Assembly (NCBI RefSeq): GCF_001571225.1
Contig: NZ_BCTJ01000021.1
Location: forward strand, 1-64,000
Direction: 5' to 3'
Length of the DNA stretch: 64,000 bases
From: Hydrogenophaga palleronii NBRC 102513
GTDB lineage: Bacteria > Pseudomonadota > Gammaproteobacteria > Burkholderiales > Burkholderiaceae_C
A program made the translations under genes and the position numbers. Positions 1 to 8,845 of this stretch are shown here, piece after piece. Position 1 is the first letter of the stretch; the number at the start of each line of letters is the position of its first letter. The notes beneath the pieces are model-generated. The model saw only the letters and a list, made by a program, of their open reading frames with translations. It was not told the DNA's origin and did not search any database.

Positions 1-194
1 GGCGGAGCCGGACCCTGGATGCCTCTGGTCAAGGGTGTGCGTTTCGTTGTGGCGCGCGCTCCGGCGCGGTGAAAAATCGCGGATGAGGGGCGTCAGAAAG
101 ACGTCAGCAAGGGCTTGAAGAATTGCCCCGCGGGCATTCGCGCGCTTCTGCCAACCCCTGCCCTTGCGGCAGCCTCTCTACAAAACACCGAGAC

Positions 195-395
195 ATGATC
201 AAGATCTTTATCGCCTTCGCCATCTTCGCCGCCATTGCCATATTCGCTCTCATGAAAGGTGGTGACATCGACATGGGGGGCGAGAAGCACGGCATGGATC
301 ACGTCGAACACCCGGCCCCGACGGCACCCGCTGCAACGCCGGCCGCACCGGAAGCACCGGCTACGCCCGCCGCACCAGCTGAAGCCGCAAAGTAA
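195..395 (+). CDS. small membrane-anchored Pro/Ala-rich protein
   Basis: Encodes 66 residues. An N-terminal hydrophobic segment (about residues 2-17) is followed by a Met/His/Asp-rich stretch (MGGEKHGMDHVEH) and a low-complexity Pro/Ala tail to the stop. The ATG at 195 is preferred over an upstream in-frame ATG at 123 because the membrane segment then begins at once. It lies about 120 bp upstream of the DUF485-actP pair in the same direction. I do not recognise a family. The Met/His cluster could bind metal, but that is a guess. A single membrane anchor with a periplasmic tail is the simplest topology. Confidence 0.5.
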   Translation: MIKIFIAFAIFAAIAIFALMKGGDIDMGGEKHGMDHVEHPAPTAPAATPAAPEAPATPAAPAEAAK

Positions 396-517
396 CAACG
401 GCCTTCTTTGACCGGCGCACGGACAGTGCCGGTCAGTTCCGCGTCAGCCCCGGGTCAGTGCTCCGTAAGAGCAGGCGCCTAACCTTCATGTCACCCGAAT
501 CAACCCGAGAGACATGC

Positions 518-826
518 ATGGACGACAACCTGGTTCAACGGATCGCAAGCAACCCCGCGTACCAACAACTCAAAGCCAAACGGTCGCGTTTCGGCTGGTG
601 GCTCACCCTGGCGATGATGGTCGTGTACTACGGCTTCATCCTGCTGGTGGCCTTCAACAAGCCGTTTCTTTCCCAGCGCCTGGGCGACGGTGTGATGACC
701 GTCGGCATCCCGCTGGGCTTTGGCGTAATCCTGTTCACCATCATCGTCACGGCGGTGTATGTGCGGCGCGCCAACACCGAGTTCGATGAGCTGTCGGCGG
801 CCGTCGCCAAGGCGGTGCGCCCATGA
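518..826 (+). CDS. DUF485 family inner-membrane protein
   Basis: Encodes 102 residues with two transmembrane segments (about residues 26-47 and 63-86) and a charged N-terminus. The pattern NPAYQQL...RSRFGW...Y is typical of the DUF485 (YjcH-like) family. These proteins are nearly always encoded just upstream of the acetate symporter ActP, as here, and the stop overlaps the actP start by 4 bp (ATGA), so translational coupling is likely. The ATG at 518 (MDDNLVQ) is chosen over the more upstream frame start at 458 because it matches the usual family length. Its precise role is not established; it is thought to assist ActP. Confidence 0.9.
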   Translation: MDDNLVQRIASNPAYQQLKAKRSRFGWWLTLAMMVVYYGFILLVAFNKPFLSQRLGDGVMTVGIPLGFGVILFTIIVTAVYVRRANTEFDELSAAVAKAVRP

Positions 827-2550
827 GCCGGCTGAACGACACCGCGCGCCGCGTGCTCACCCTGCTCGCGCTGGCCGGCGTGTCCGCCACAGCCTGGGCC
901 GCTGGCGCCGACCTGGGCCAGGCCGACAAGCAGGCCACCAACTGGACGGCCATCGGCATGTTCGGCCTCTTCGTGCTGGGCACGCTGTACATCACCAAAT
1001 GGGCCGCGGCCAAGACCCGCTCAGCGTCCGACTTCTACACTGCAGGCGGTGGCATCACCGGTTTCCAGAACGGTCTCGCGATCGCCGGTGACTACATGTC
1101 GGCGGCATCTTTCCTCGGCATTTCCGCGGCCGTGATGGCCAGCGGCTTCGACGGCCTGATCTACTCCATCGGTTTCCTGGTCGGTTGGCCCGTCATCACC
1201 TTCCTGATGGCCGAGCGCTTGCGCAACCTGGGCAAGTTCACCTTTGCCGACGTCGCCGCGTTCCGTTTCCAGCAGGCACCGATCCGCATCTTCGCGGCCT
1301 CGGGCACCCTGGTGGTGGTGGCCTTCTACCTGATCGCGCAGATGGTGGGTGCGGGCCAGCTGATCAAGCTGCTGTTCGGGCTGGAGTACTGGATCGCGGT
1401 CGTGATCGTCGGCGCGCTGATGATGGTCTACGTGCTGTTCGGCGGCATGACCGCCACCACCTGGGTGCAGATCATCAAGGCCTGCCTGTTGCTGGGCGGG
1501 GCTTCGTTCATGGCCTTCATGGTGCTGCTGCATTTCCACTTCAGCCCTGAGGCGATGTTCTCCGGCGCGGTGCAGATCAAGACCGACCTGGCCCTGAAGG
1601 ACGGCAAGCTAGCCGATGCCGCTGCCACCATCGGGCAATCCATCATGGGTCCGGGCAACTTTGTGAAAGATCCGATCTCGGCCATCAGCTTCGGCATGGC
1701 ACTGATGTTCGGCACCGCAGGCCTGCCCCACATCCTGATGCGCTTCTTCACCGTGCCCAGCGCCAAGGAAGCGCGCAAGTCGGTGATGTGGGCCACCGGC
1801 TGGATCGGCTACTTCTACCTGCTGACCTTCATCATTGGCTTCGGCGCCATCACTTTCGTGTTGACCAACCCGCAGTTCCTCGATGTCAAGGGTGGTTTGA
1901 TTGGCGGTGCCAACATGGCGGCGGTGCACCTGGCGAACGCGGTCGGTGGCAACGTCTTCCTGGGCTTCATTTCGGCCGTCGCCTTCGCCACCATCCTGGC
2001 GGTCGTGGCCGGTCTGACGCTGTCGGGGGCATCCGCCGTCTCGCACGACCTGTACGCCACGGTGATCAAGCAGGGCAAGGCGGACTCGGCCGCCGAGCTG
2101 CGCGTCTCGCGCGTCACCACGGTCTGCCTGGGCCTGATCGCCGTGCTGCTCGGCATTGCGTTCGAGAAACAGAACATCGCCTTCATGGTGTCGCTGGCAT
2201 TCGCCATCGCGGCCTCGGCCAACTTCCCAGTGCTGTTCATGAGCGTGCTCTGGAAGGACTGCACCACGCGCGGCGCGGTGATCGGTGGCTTCCTGGGTCT
2301 GGTGTCCTCGGTGGCACTCACGGTGGTGTCGCCATCGGTGTGGGAAGTCACGCTGGGCAACCCGGTGGGCTCGGCGCTGTTCCCGTACACCTCGCCGGCG
2401 CTGTTCTCGATGGCCATCGGCTTTGTCGGCATCTGGGTGTTCTCGCTGCTGGACAAAAGTCCACGCGCCCAGAAAGACCGCGCCGGCTTCCTGGCACAGC
2501 AGATCCGGTCGGAAACCGGCATCGGCGCCTCGGGCGCGTCAGGGCACTGA
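823..2550 (+). CDS. actP: cation/acetate symporter ActP
   Basis: Encodes 575 residues of the sodium:solute symporter family, which takes up acetate and other short carboxylates across the inner membrane. A cleavable N-terminal segment (SATAWAAG) precedes about 13 predicted membrane helices. Family hallmarks are visible near residues 65-85: the run [18 protein letters not shown], followed by [12 protein letters not shown]. It is slightly longer than E. coli ActP (about 549 residues) because of a long middle loop ([14 protein letters not shown]). It overlaps the DUF485 gene by 4 bp, forming the usual two-gene operon. No acetyl-CoA synthetase gene is nearby in this window. Confidence 0.95.
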   Translation: MSRLNDTARRVLTLLALAGVSATAWAAGADLGQADKQATNWTAIGMFGLFVLGTLYITKWAAAKTRSASDFYTAGGGITGFQNGLAIAGDYMSAASFLGISAAVMASGFDGLIYSIGFLVGWPVITFLMAERLRNLGKFTFADVAAFRFQQAPIRIFAASGTLVVVAFYLIAQMVGAGQLIKLLFGLEYWIAVVIVGALMMVYVLFGGMTATTWVQIIKACLLLGGASFMAFMVLLHFHFSPEAMFSGAVQIKTDLALKDGKLADAAATIGQSIMGPGNFVKDPISAISFGMALMFGTAGLPHILMRFFTVPSAKEARKSVMWATGWIGYFYLLTFIIGFGAITFVLTNPQFLDVKGGLIGGANMAAVHLANAVGGNVFLGFISAVAFATILAVVAGLTLSGASAVSHDLYATVIKQGKADSAAELRVSRVTTVCLGLIAVLLGIAFEKQNIAFMVSLAFAIAASANFPVLFMSVLWKDCTTRGAVIGGFLGLVSSVALTVVSPSVWEVTLGNPVGSALFPYTSPALFSMAIGFVGIWVFSLLDKSPRAQKDRAGFLAQQIRSETGIGASGASGH

Positions 2551-2702
2551 GCGGCAGCCGCGCAGCGGCTCCCCACACGTGGCCACCCGGGCGACCGGCG
2601 TGGCCACATTTCATTGCAAAGTGCCGTTTGCCGGCCCGCACCGAGGCGCCCAGAGTCCGTGACGGATTTCACATCCGGTCACCGGCATGGGGGGGGCAGG
2701 CC

Positions 2703-3043
2703 ATGAACAGCACAGCAACCGTCGGCGTCAACAAGAGGCCCAAGGCCCTGTCGCTGCACATCGGCATCAACGAAGTCAGCGCGGCACACTACGCCGGCTG
2801 GAGCGGGCCGCTCGCGGCCTGCGAGTTCGACGCCCACGACATGGCGGCCATCGCCAAGGCCCAGGGCATGAAGGCGCCCTGCTCCTCACCCGCAAGGCCA
2901 CGCGCGCCGCGGTGCTGATGGGCGCGCCGCGCATCGAACTGCCCTGCCAGGCCGTCACCGGTGACGGCCGCGGCCCGCTCGACACCGGCAGCGTGGTGCT
3001 CAACGCCACGGCCGATGGACGCGAACTGCACGGCACGCTGTAG
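2703..3043 (+). pseudogene. caspase-family protease, frameshifted N-terminal remnant
   Basis: From the ATG at 2703 the frame reads [19 protein letters not shown] and then [16 protein letters not shown], which is the beta1 strand and start of a peptidase C14 (metacaspase-like) domain. Near 2872-2876 the frame breaks: the expected continuation [13 protein letters not shown] is found in the +1 frame, which then runs to a stop at 3043. The catalytic His (SGHGG-type) and Cys (DSCHSG-type) motifs of the family are absent, so even a frame correction would not give an active protease. After ATRAAVL the sequence (about 2918-3043) no longer resembles a caspase and may come from an internal deletion or a different gene. 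This is a dead gene. Confidence 0.75.
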
Positions 3044-3195
3044 AGCAATGGCGAGCAGGCAGAAACCCCGTTGCGGCTGGTGCGCCAGCCCTGATTCGTT
3101 TTCTCAACACAAGACCAGGAGGACACCGTGAACCAACCATCCGTGCACGGTCTGCACCGAACGCCTGCTGCCGGCCGAATCGGGATCGAACGCCC

Positions 3196-3342
3196 CTGGT
3201 GGCCGAAGACGACGACAGCGGCGTCGACACCAACGCCATGATCCGCACCAACCTCATCCCCGGCCACTACTGCGCGCAGGTGCGGCACTACCACCACGCC
3301 AGCGGCGTTGGCAGCGACTCGATCAAGGTGCGCAGGGTCTGA
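3196..3342 (+). pseudogene. C-terminal fragment with pre-peptidase (PPC)-like domain
   Basis: A 48-residue open stretch without a credible start reads DDDSGVDTNAMIRTNLIPG and then YCAQVRHYH, ending at TGA 3340-3342. The pattern DDDSG..NA.I...L.PG.Y...V is typical of bacterial pre-peptidase C-terminal domains attached to secreted proteases. It lies about 150 bp after the caspase-like remnant in the same direction, so both could be pieces of one decayed protease locus. The interval 3044-3195 between them contains a short ATG frame (3128) with no recognisable content. The domain assignment is from pattern only. Confidence 0.5.
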
Positions 3343-3375
3343 GCCCGACACCCTGCGCCCGCGCGCCGCTCAAAC

Positions 3376-3418
3376 ACAAACGCCCGCGACGCCGGAATTC
3401 CGGGCCGGGGGCGTTTGT
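3376..3418. terminator. intrinsic terminator, bidirectional-looking hairpin
   Basis: A perfect 10-bp outer stem (ACAAACGCCC at 3376-3385, GGGCGTTTGT at 3409-3418) encloses an inner CCGG-AATT-CCGG palindrome. It sits 24 bp past the ahpF stop and would end leftward transcription of ahpF with a T-rich tail (TTTGTGTTT). It also faces the decayed protease region coming from the left. Confidence 0.7.
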
Positions 3419-3441
3419 CTGTCTGCCTGTCAGCGTGTCGA

Positions 3442-5031
3442 TCAGGCGGGCACGGCCTCTGCAGGCGCAGCCACCGGCTGGCGAATCAGGTGATCGAAGG
3501 CGCTCAGCGCGGCCGTCGAACCGGCACCGGCCGCGATCACGATCTGCTTGTACGGCACCGTGGTGCAGTCACCCGCCGCGAACACGCCCGGCACATTGGT
3601 GTGGCCCTTGGCATCAATCTCGATTTCACCAAAGCGGCTCAACTCCACCGTGCCCTTGAGGAACTCGGTATTGGGCACCAGGCCGATCTGCACGAACACG
3701 CCTTCCAGCGCCACGTGCTTCACCTCGCCGCTCACGCGGTCCTTGTAGCTCAGGCCGTTCACCTTGCCATCGGCACCGGTGATTTCGGTCGTCTGCGCGT
3801 TCACATGGATGTCCACGTTGGGCAGGCTCTTGAGCTTGCTCACCAGCACCGCATCGGCCTTGAGCGCGTCGGCAAATTCAACCAGCGTCACGTGCTGCAC
3901 GATGCCGGCCAGATCAATGGCCGCCTCGACGCCCGAGTTGCCGCCGCCGATCACCGACACGCGCTTGCCCTTGAACAGCGGGCCATCGCAGTGCGGGCAG
4001 TAGGCCACGCCCTTGTTGCGGTACTCGGCCTCACCGGGCACGTTGACATTGCGCCAGCGCGCACCTGTGGACAGGATCACGCTGCGCGCGCTCAGCACCG
4101 CACCGTTGGCCAGTTGCACCTGCACCAGGCCATTGGGTTCGCTGGCCGGAATCAGCTTCTCGGCGCGCTGCAGGTTCATGATGTCCACGTCGTAGTGGCG
4201 CACCTGCGCTTCGAGCGCGGCGGCGAACTTCGGGCCGTCGGTCTCCAGCACGCTGATGTAGTTCTCGATCGCCATGGTGTCGTTGACCTGGCCACCGAAA
4301 CGCTCGGCCGCCACACCCACGCGGATGCCCTTGCGGGCGGCGTACACCGCAGCCGCGGCGCCCGCGGGGCCACCGCCGACGATCAGCACGTCGTAGGGGT
4401 CTTTGGCATTGAGCTTGGCCGCCTCGCGCGCATCGGCGTTCACGTCCAGCTTGGCGACGATCTCTTCCACCGTCATGCGACCCGAGCCGAACACCTCGCC
4501 ATTGAGGAACACGATCGGCACGGCCATGATCTCGCGCGCCGTCACCTCGTCCTGGAAAGCGCCGCCTTCGATCACCGTGGTCTTGACCTTGGGATTGAGC
4601 ACCGCCATCAGGCTCAGGGCCTGCACCACGTCCGGGCAGTTGTGGCAGGTCAGGGACATGTAGACCTCGAAGTTGAAGTCACCTTCCAGCGCCTGGATCT
4701 GTTCGATCACATCGGCTTCCACCTTCGGCGGGTGGCCACCGGTCCAGAGCAGCGCCAGCACCAGCGAGGTGAACTCGTGGCCCAGCGGCAGGCCGGCGAA
4801 ACGCAGCGAGGTGTCGCTGCCCGCACGCTGCAGGGTGAACGACGGCTTGCGTGCGTCCTGCCCGTCGGCCTTCAGGGTGATCTTGTCGCTGCGCAGGCCC
4901 TGGATGGTCTGCAGCAGCTCCAGCGTGTCCCGCGAGCTCTCAGAGTCGTTCAAGGAAGCGACGATCTCGAAGGGTTGTGCCACGCGCTCGAGATAAGCGC
5001 CGAGTTGAGCCTTGAGGGTGTCGTCCAACAT
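3442..5031 (-). CDS. ahpF: alkyl hydroperoxide reductase subunit F
   Basis: Encodes 529 residues of the flavoprotein disulfide reductase that passes electrons from NAD(P)H to AhpC in the cytoplasm. The N-terminal tandem thioredoxin-like domain carries the CHNC redox centre (about residues 129-132). An FAD motif [17 protein letters not shown] follows near residue 219, then the CPHC thioredoxin-reductase redox pair and the NAD(P)H motif [15 protein letters not shown], ending with the C-terminal AAGDCT FAD motif. Length matches the family. An AAGGAA ribosome-binding site precedes the ATG. It lies 152 bp downstream of ahpC on the same strand. The gap contains a GC-rich stem-loop (5105-5123) without a T tract, which could modulate read-through or mRNA stability. 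Confidence 0.97.
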   Translation of the reverse strand: MLDDTLKAQLGAYLERVAQPFEIVASLNDSESSRDTLELLQTIQGLRSDKITLKADGQDARKPSFTLQRAGSDTSLRFAGLPLGHEFTSLVLALLWTGGHPPKVEADVIEQIQALEGDFNFEVYMSLTCHNCPDVVQALSLMAVLNPKVKTTVIEGGAFQDEVTAREIMAVPIVFLNGEVFGSGRMTVEEIVAKLDVNADAREAAKLNAKDPYDVLIVGGGPAGAAAAVYAARKGIRVGVAAERFGGQVNDTMAIENYISVLETDGPKFAAALEAQVRHYDVDIMNLQRAEKLIPASEPNGLVQVQLANGAVLSARSVILSTGARWRNVNVPGEAEYRNKGVAYCPHCDGPLFKGKRVSVIGGGNSGVEAAIDLAGIVQHVTLVEFADALKADAVLVSKLKSLPNVDIHVNAQTTEITGADGKVNGLSYKDRVSGEVKHVALEGVFVQIGLVPNTEFLKGTVELSRFGEIEIDAKGHTNVPGVFAAGDCTTVPYKQIVIAAGAGSTAALSAFDHLIRQPVAAPAEAVPA

Positions 5032-5183
5032 GATGTGTTTCCTTAAAAAGCGACTTTGAGAACCGGCCTCCTCACGAGTTGAAAGGCGGCCAGGGGCTGA
5101 CCCGGCGGGCCTTCTGGGCCCGCGGGTTCTGCACGATCGAAGCGGTGAGGTCTGGCCTCATCGCGGCATCGGTGGTTTGAAGA

Positions 5184-5747
5184 TCAGATCTTGCCGACCA
5201 GGTCCAGGGAAGGAGCGATGGTCTTGGCGCCTTCGTTCCACTTGGCGGGGCAGACTTCGCCCGGGTGAGCGGCGGTGTACTGAGCGGCCTTCAGCTTGCG
5301 CAGCGTTTCCTTGACATCGCGAGCGATTTCGTTGGAGTGGATTTCTGCTGTCTTGATGGTGCCTTCGGGGTTGATGATGAAGGTGCCGCGCAGTGCCAGG
5401 CCTTCTTCAGGGATCAGCACGCCGAAAGCGTTGGTCAGGGTGTGGGTCGGGTCGCCCACCAGCGGGAACTTGGCCTTGCCCACGGCGGGCGAGGTTTCGT
5501 GCCACACCTTGTGCGAGAAGTGCGTGTCGGTCGTGACGATGTAGACCTCGGCACCCAGCTTCTGGAACTCGGCGTAGTTTTCAGCCGCGTCTTCCACTTC
5601 GGTCGGGCAGTTGAAGGTGAAGGCAGCGGGCATGAAGATCAGGACCGACCACTTGCCCTTCAGCGTTTCGTCGCTGACATCGATGAACTTGCCGTTCAGG
5701 AAGGCCGTGGTTTTGAAAGGCTGGACTGCGGTGTTGATCAGGGACAT
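5184..5747 (-). CDS. ahpC: alkyl hydroperoxide reductase subunit C (peroxiredoxin)
   Basis: Encodes 187 residues of a typical 2-Cys peroxiredoxin that reduces H2O2, organic peroxides and peroxynitrite in the cytoplasm. The peroxidatic cysteine is C47 in FTFNCPTE. The resolving cysteine lies in HPGEVCPAKW near residue 166. Length matches E. coli AhpC. It is the first gene of the leftward ahpC-ahpF unit, with AAGGAA eight bases before the ATG. A promoter should lie in the 433-bp gap up to 6180, shared with the divergent siderophore receptor; a weak ATAG-n7-CTAC element at 5818-5832 is the only hint of an OxyR site. Confidence 0.98.
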   Translation of the reverse strand: MSLINTAVQPFKTTAFLNGKFIDVSDETLKGKWSVLIFMPAAFTFNCPTEVEDAAENYAEFQKLGAEVYIVTTDTHFSHKVWHETSPAVGKAKFPLVGDPTHTLTNAFGVLIPEEGLALRGTFIINPEGTIKTAEIHSNEIARDVKETLRKLKAAQYTAAHPGEVCPAKWNEGAKTIAPSLDLVGKI

Positions 5748-6022
5748 GGTTTTTCCTTGGTTGGGTTGCGAAAGCGGTTTCGATCAGAAGGCACTCTGCA
5801 TCGGCACGGGGCCAATGATAGCAAAAGACTACTGAACATCTGGATTGATAGTGTTTATCCACTCCATAGCTTTTCTTGTCGGCACGGAGGGAGTTCCACA
5901 CAGCGGACATCGGGGTTCATCGGGCTCCGAGCACCGACTGTGCCACGCCCTCGCCATGCAGGCTGTCAGTCGGAAATACGCGCCAGCGCGTTGATCGCCA
6001 CAGAACGCCTTGAACACCGCAA

Positions 6023-6068
6023 GATAATTATCGAAAACTTAACAAGAATCGTTTTCATTTGTAATAAT
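6023..6068. promoter_or_regulatory. putative Fur-binding region upstream of siderophore receptor
   Basis: An AT-rich island in GC-rich surroundings. It contains the palindrome GATAATTATC (6023-6032) and a second element starting GAAT at 6046 and ending GTAATAAT at 6061-6068. The second element shares layout and spacing with the one before the next receptor (8714-8736). The match to Fur boxes is by eye. It lies 112 bp before the receptor start and probably also carries the promoter. Confidence 0.55.
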
Positions 6069-6180
6069 AACGAAAGCAGCCAGCCAGCCCTCCCCAGCAT
6101 CGTCTCCTTGTGTGACTTCGGTTTGAGTGGATCCAGCCAGCCATCCGTCTCCAACCCACATGCACATCTAAGGATTTTCG

Positions 6181-8598
6181 ATGTCGAAAGCATCCTCTTC
6201 GCTGCCTGGCCAGCGTGGCGTTTCCTCAAGCTACCGTTTTCCCTTGCAAGCCACAGCCATGGCCTGCAGCCTGTACGCACTCAGCCTGGGTATGGCACAT
6301 GCCCAACAAGTGGAAGGAGGGTCGCTGTCGGAGGTCGTGGTGTCTGCCTCGGGCTTCGAACAGAAGATCACCGACGCGCCCGCGTCCATCTCCGTGATCA
6401 CCCAGGAAGAACTCGCCAAGCGGCCCTACGTCACCCTTCTCGACGCCGTGCGCGACATCGAAGGCGTGGACGTGGGAGAAACCCGCGACAAAACCGGCCA
6501 GGGCACGATCTCCATGCGTGGCATGGGTTCTGACTACACCCTGATCCTGGTAGACGGCAAGCGCCAGAACAACCACGGCGACATCTACCCGAACAGCTTC
6601 GCCGGCAACCAGTTCGGCCACGTGCCACCGATGGACGCCATCGAGCGCATCGAAGTGATCCGCGGCCCCGCCTCCACCTTGTACGGTGCGGACGCCATGG
6701 GCGGCGTGATCAACATCATCACGAAGAAGGTCGCGAGCAAGTGGAGCGCCTCGGTCACGCACAGCCGCTCCATCGAGTCGAAGAGCGAGTACGGCGACGA
6801 CCGCACCACCGACTTCTACCTTTCCGGCCCTCTGGTGGCTGGCAAGCTGGGCCTGACCTTGCGCGGCAGCCTGTACAACCGCGACGCGTCCAACCCCACC
6901 TACGACTCGGTGACCGATCCCGCAGGTCGTGTCATCAACCGCTCCCTCGGCTTCGGCGGTGGTGGCAAGACCGTGGACAACGAAAACAAGGCCCTGGGTG
7001 CGCGGCTTTCATGGGCACTCACGGACAAGCAGACCGTCTACTTCGACATTGACACCTCCAAGCAGACCTACGACAACCGAATCCGCGTCAATGACGCTGG
7101 TGGCGAAGAATATCCAGTCGGGACCGTGGACTCGCTGGCCGCGATCTGGTCGGCCAGCGGCACAGGGGCGACACGCCGCGCCAATCCCCGCGCAGGCTAC
7201 GCACCCGAACAGGAGTTCACACGCGACACGTTCTCGCTGACGCACGAGGGCAAGTGGGGCTTCGGGAACAGTACTGTCTCACTCTCGCATGTCGCCACCA
7301 ACAACAACGGCCGCACCATGCCGTTTGGTGTGGAAGAGCGCAAGCACCTACTGGCCATGATTGACGCCAACGCGTACACCGCACCCGATGGAACCGTGCA
7401 AAGCTACGCCGGCATGTCCCTGGCCGATCGGCGAGCAACCGCCGCGGCCACGTTCCTGCCCCGCCCCAAGCGCACACTGGAGAGCCGCCAGTACACGCTG
7501 GACGGCAAGCTGGACATGCCCTTCGGCAACCACATGGTGGTGGTCGGTGCGCAGGTCGTGCGGGGCGAGCTGGAAGACGGCGTGTTCGGCATGGAAGGCG
7601 GCACAACCAGTGGTGTCCAGAGCCACAACATGACCTCGGTGTTTGTGGAAGACAGCTGGAACATGATCCCGCCACTGGTGGTGACCAGTGGCGTGCGCTA
7701 CGACCACCACAACGTGTTTGGCAACCAGCTGAGCCCTCGCCTCTACGGTGTCTATACGCTGAATCCGAGTTGGACCATCAAGGGCGGCGCAGCCACAGGC
7801 TTCAAAACGCCCAAGACCACTCAGCTCTATGACGGCATCACCGGATTCGGGGGCCAGGGCGTCAGTCCGCAGTACGGCAACCCCAATCTGAAACCGGAAA
7901 CCAGCCTCAGCAATGAACTGGCGGTCTACTGGCAACACCCGAACGGCCACAACTTCAATGCCACGGTGTTCCAGAACACCTTCAAGGACAAGATCTCCAG
8001 CCAACCCTGCGGCCCGACGACGAACATGCCCTGCGCCACTGTTGGGGACTTCGCCGATCTCGGCTACGCAGCAGGATCCACCCGCACGAGCAACATCGAC
8101 AAGGCGGTGATTCAGGGCCTGGAGCTGGCTGGCCGTTGGCAGATTTCACGCACCATCGGGCTGCGCAGCAACTACACCTACACCGACAGCGAGCAGAAGA
8201 GTGGCGTCAACATCGGCAAGCCGCTGAACAACTCCGCCAAGCACATGTTCAACGCCTCGCTGGACTGGAAGGCGACCGACAAGCTGAGCTTCTTGCTGAG
8301 TGCGCAAGCGTTCATGGATCGCTACAACCGCGAACATCCGGTCACCAAAGCTCCCCTGTTCTACAAGGACTACCAAGTCTTCAACCTGGGTGCGTCGTAT
8401 CAGCTCAACAAGAACGTGACGCTGAACGCCCGCATCAACAACCTGTTCAACCGCGACTTCACGAGCTACCACAGCGAGTTCCGCGACCTCGACGGTGATG
8501 GTGCCTACACGGGCACCAACGAAACGCTGCACTTCGACCACTACAACAACAAGGAAAAGGCTCGCAGCTTCTGGGTCAGCATGAACGTGCGCTTCTGA
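6181..8598 (+). CDS. TonB-dependent outer-membrane siderophore receptor (FepA/CirA-like)
   Basis: Encodes 805 residues. A signal peptide ends near AHAQQ (residue 42). A TonB-box-like EVVVSA is followed by the plug domain (ITQEELAKRPYVTLLDAV, then RGMGSDYTLILVDGKRQN, IERIEVIRGPASTLYGADA and GGVINIITKK). A 22-strand barrel ends with the expected C-terminal Phe (WVSMNVRF). The plug sequence and the acidic DLDGDGAYTG loop resemble catecholate or colicin-receptor types. The exact ligand cannot be read from sequence. A Fur-like site precedes it, and it stands divergent from ahpC. A second receptor follows after a terminator, so iron-responsive expression is the likely control. Confidence 0.9.
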   Translation: MSKASSSLPGQRGVSSSYRFPLQATAMACSLYALSLGMAHAQQVEGGSLSEVVVSASGFEQKITDAPASISVITQEELAKRPYVTLLDAVRDIEGVDVGETRDKTGQGTISMRGMGSDYTLILVDGKRQNNHGDIYPNSFAGNQFGHVPPMDAIERIEVIRGPASTLYGADAMGGVINIITKKVASKWSASVTHSRSIESKSEYGDDRTTDFYLSGPLVAGKLGLTLRGSLYNRDASNPTYDSVTDPAGRVINRSLGFGGGGKTVDNENKALGARLSWALTDKQTVYFDIDTSKQTYDNRIRVNDAGGEEYPVGTVDSLAAIWSASGTGATRRANPRAGYAPEQEFTRDTFSLTHEGKWGFGNSTVSLSHVATNNNGRTMPFGVEERKHLLAMIDANAYTAPDGTVQSYAGMSLADRRATAAATFLPRPKRTLESRQYTLDGKLDMPFGNHMVVVGAQVVRGELEDGVFGMEGGTTSGVQSHNMTSVFVEDSWNMIPPLVVTSGVRYDHHNVFGNQLSPRLYGVYTLNPSWTIKGGAATGFKTPKTTQLYDGITGFGGQGVSPQYGNPNLKPETSLSNELAVYWQHPNGHNFNATVFQNTFKDKISSQPCGPTTNMPCATVGDFADLGYAAGSTRTSNIDKAVIQGLELAGRWQISRTIGLRSNYTYTDSEQKSGVNIGKPLNNSAKHMFNASLDWKATDKLSFLLSAQAFMDRYNREHPVTKAPLFYKDYQVFNLGASYQLNKNVTLNARINNLFNRDFTSYHSEFRDLDGDGAYTGTNETLHFDHYNNKEKARSFWVSMNVRF

Positions 8599-8633
8599 TC
8601 CCGCCTCCCCCACCGCTGACACCCTCAGCGGTC

Positions 8634-8667
8634 CAGCGCCACGACCTTCGGGTCCTGGCGCTGTTTG
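8634..8667 (+). terminator. intrinsic terminator after first receptor
   Basis: A 13-bp stem (CAGCGCCACGACC with GGTCCTGGCGCTG, one mismatch) closes on a TTCG tetraloop at 8647-8650 and is followed by TTTG. It lies 36 bp past the stop of the first receptor and separates it from the second receptor's promoter. Confidence 0.75.
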
Positions 8668-8713
8668 TCGTTCCTGATGCCAATTCACAACAAAACGGAA
8701 AAATTGTGAATAG

Positions 8714-8736
8714 GAATGATTTTTATTAGTAATAAT
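8714..8736. promoter_or_regulatory. putative Fur-binding site upstream of second receptor
   Basis: AT-rich element beginning GAAT (8714-8717) and ending GTAATAAT (8729-8736). The GAAT-to-GTAATAAT distance of 15 bp is identical to that before the first receptor (6046 to 6061). It lies about 110 bp before the start codon. Fur assignment is by pattern. Confidence 0.55.
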
Positions 8737-8845
8737 CCCGGCCGAAGCCAGCCCCAGCGCCCTCGGCTCTGCCGGTCCTTGACCGGCAGGTGCGAAGTGG
8801 AAGCCCGCCAGCCAACACTCCACCGCACCGCAAGGACTTACAACC

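Noticed and set aside
1-194. Possible coding sequence at the left edge
   Set aside because: Open frames here are His/Cys/Arg-rich or out of context on both strands; nothing resembles a protein end.
1788-2918. Long plus-strand frame overlapping actP and running into the caspase remnant
   Set aside because: Its front part is an out-of-frame reading of actP; only the portion from the ATG at 2703 resembles a protein and is listed as the remnant.
3415-5046. A 543-codon open frame on the plus strand opposite ahpF
   Set aside because: It mirrors the codon pattern of ahpF, is rich in His/Gln/Arg without domain features and has no ribosome-binding site; typical antisense openness in GC-rich DNA.
5818-5832. 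Possible OxyR half-site ATAG-n7-CTAC upstream of ahpC
   Set aside because: Only one of the two tandem elements is present; the next ATAG (5848) is 30 bp away instead of the expected 22, so the match is not convincing.
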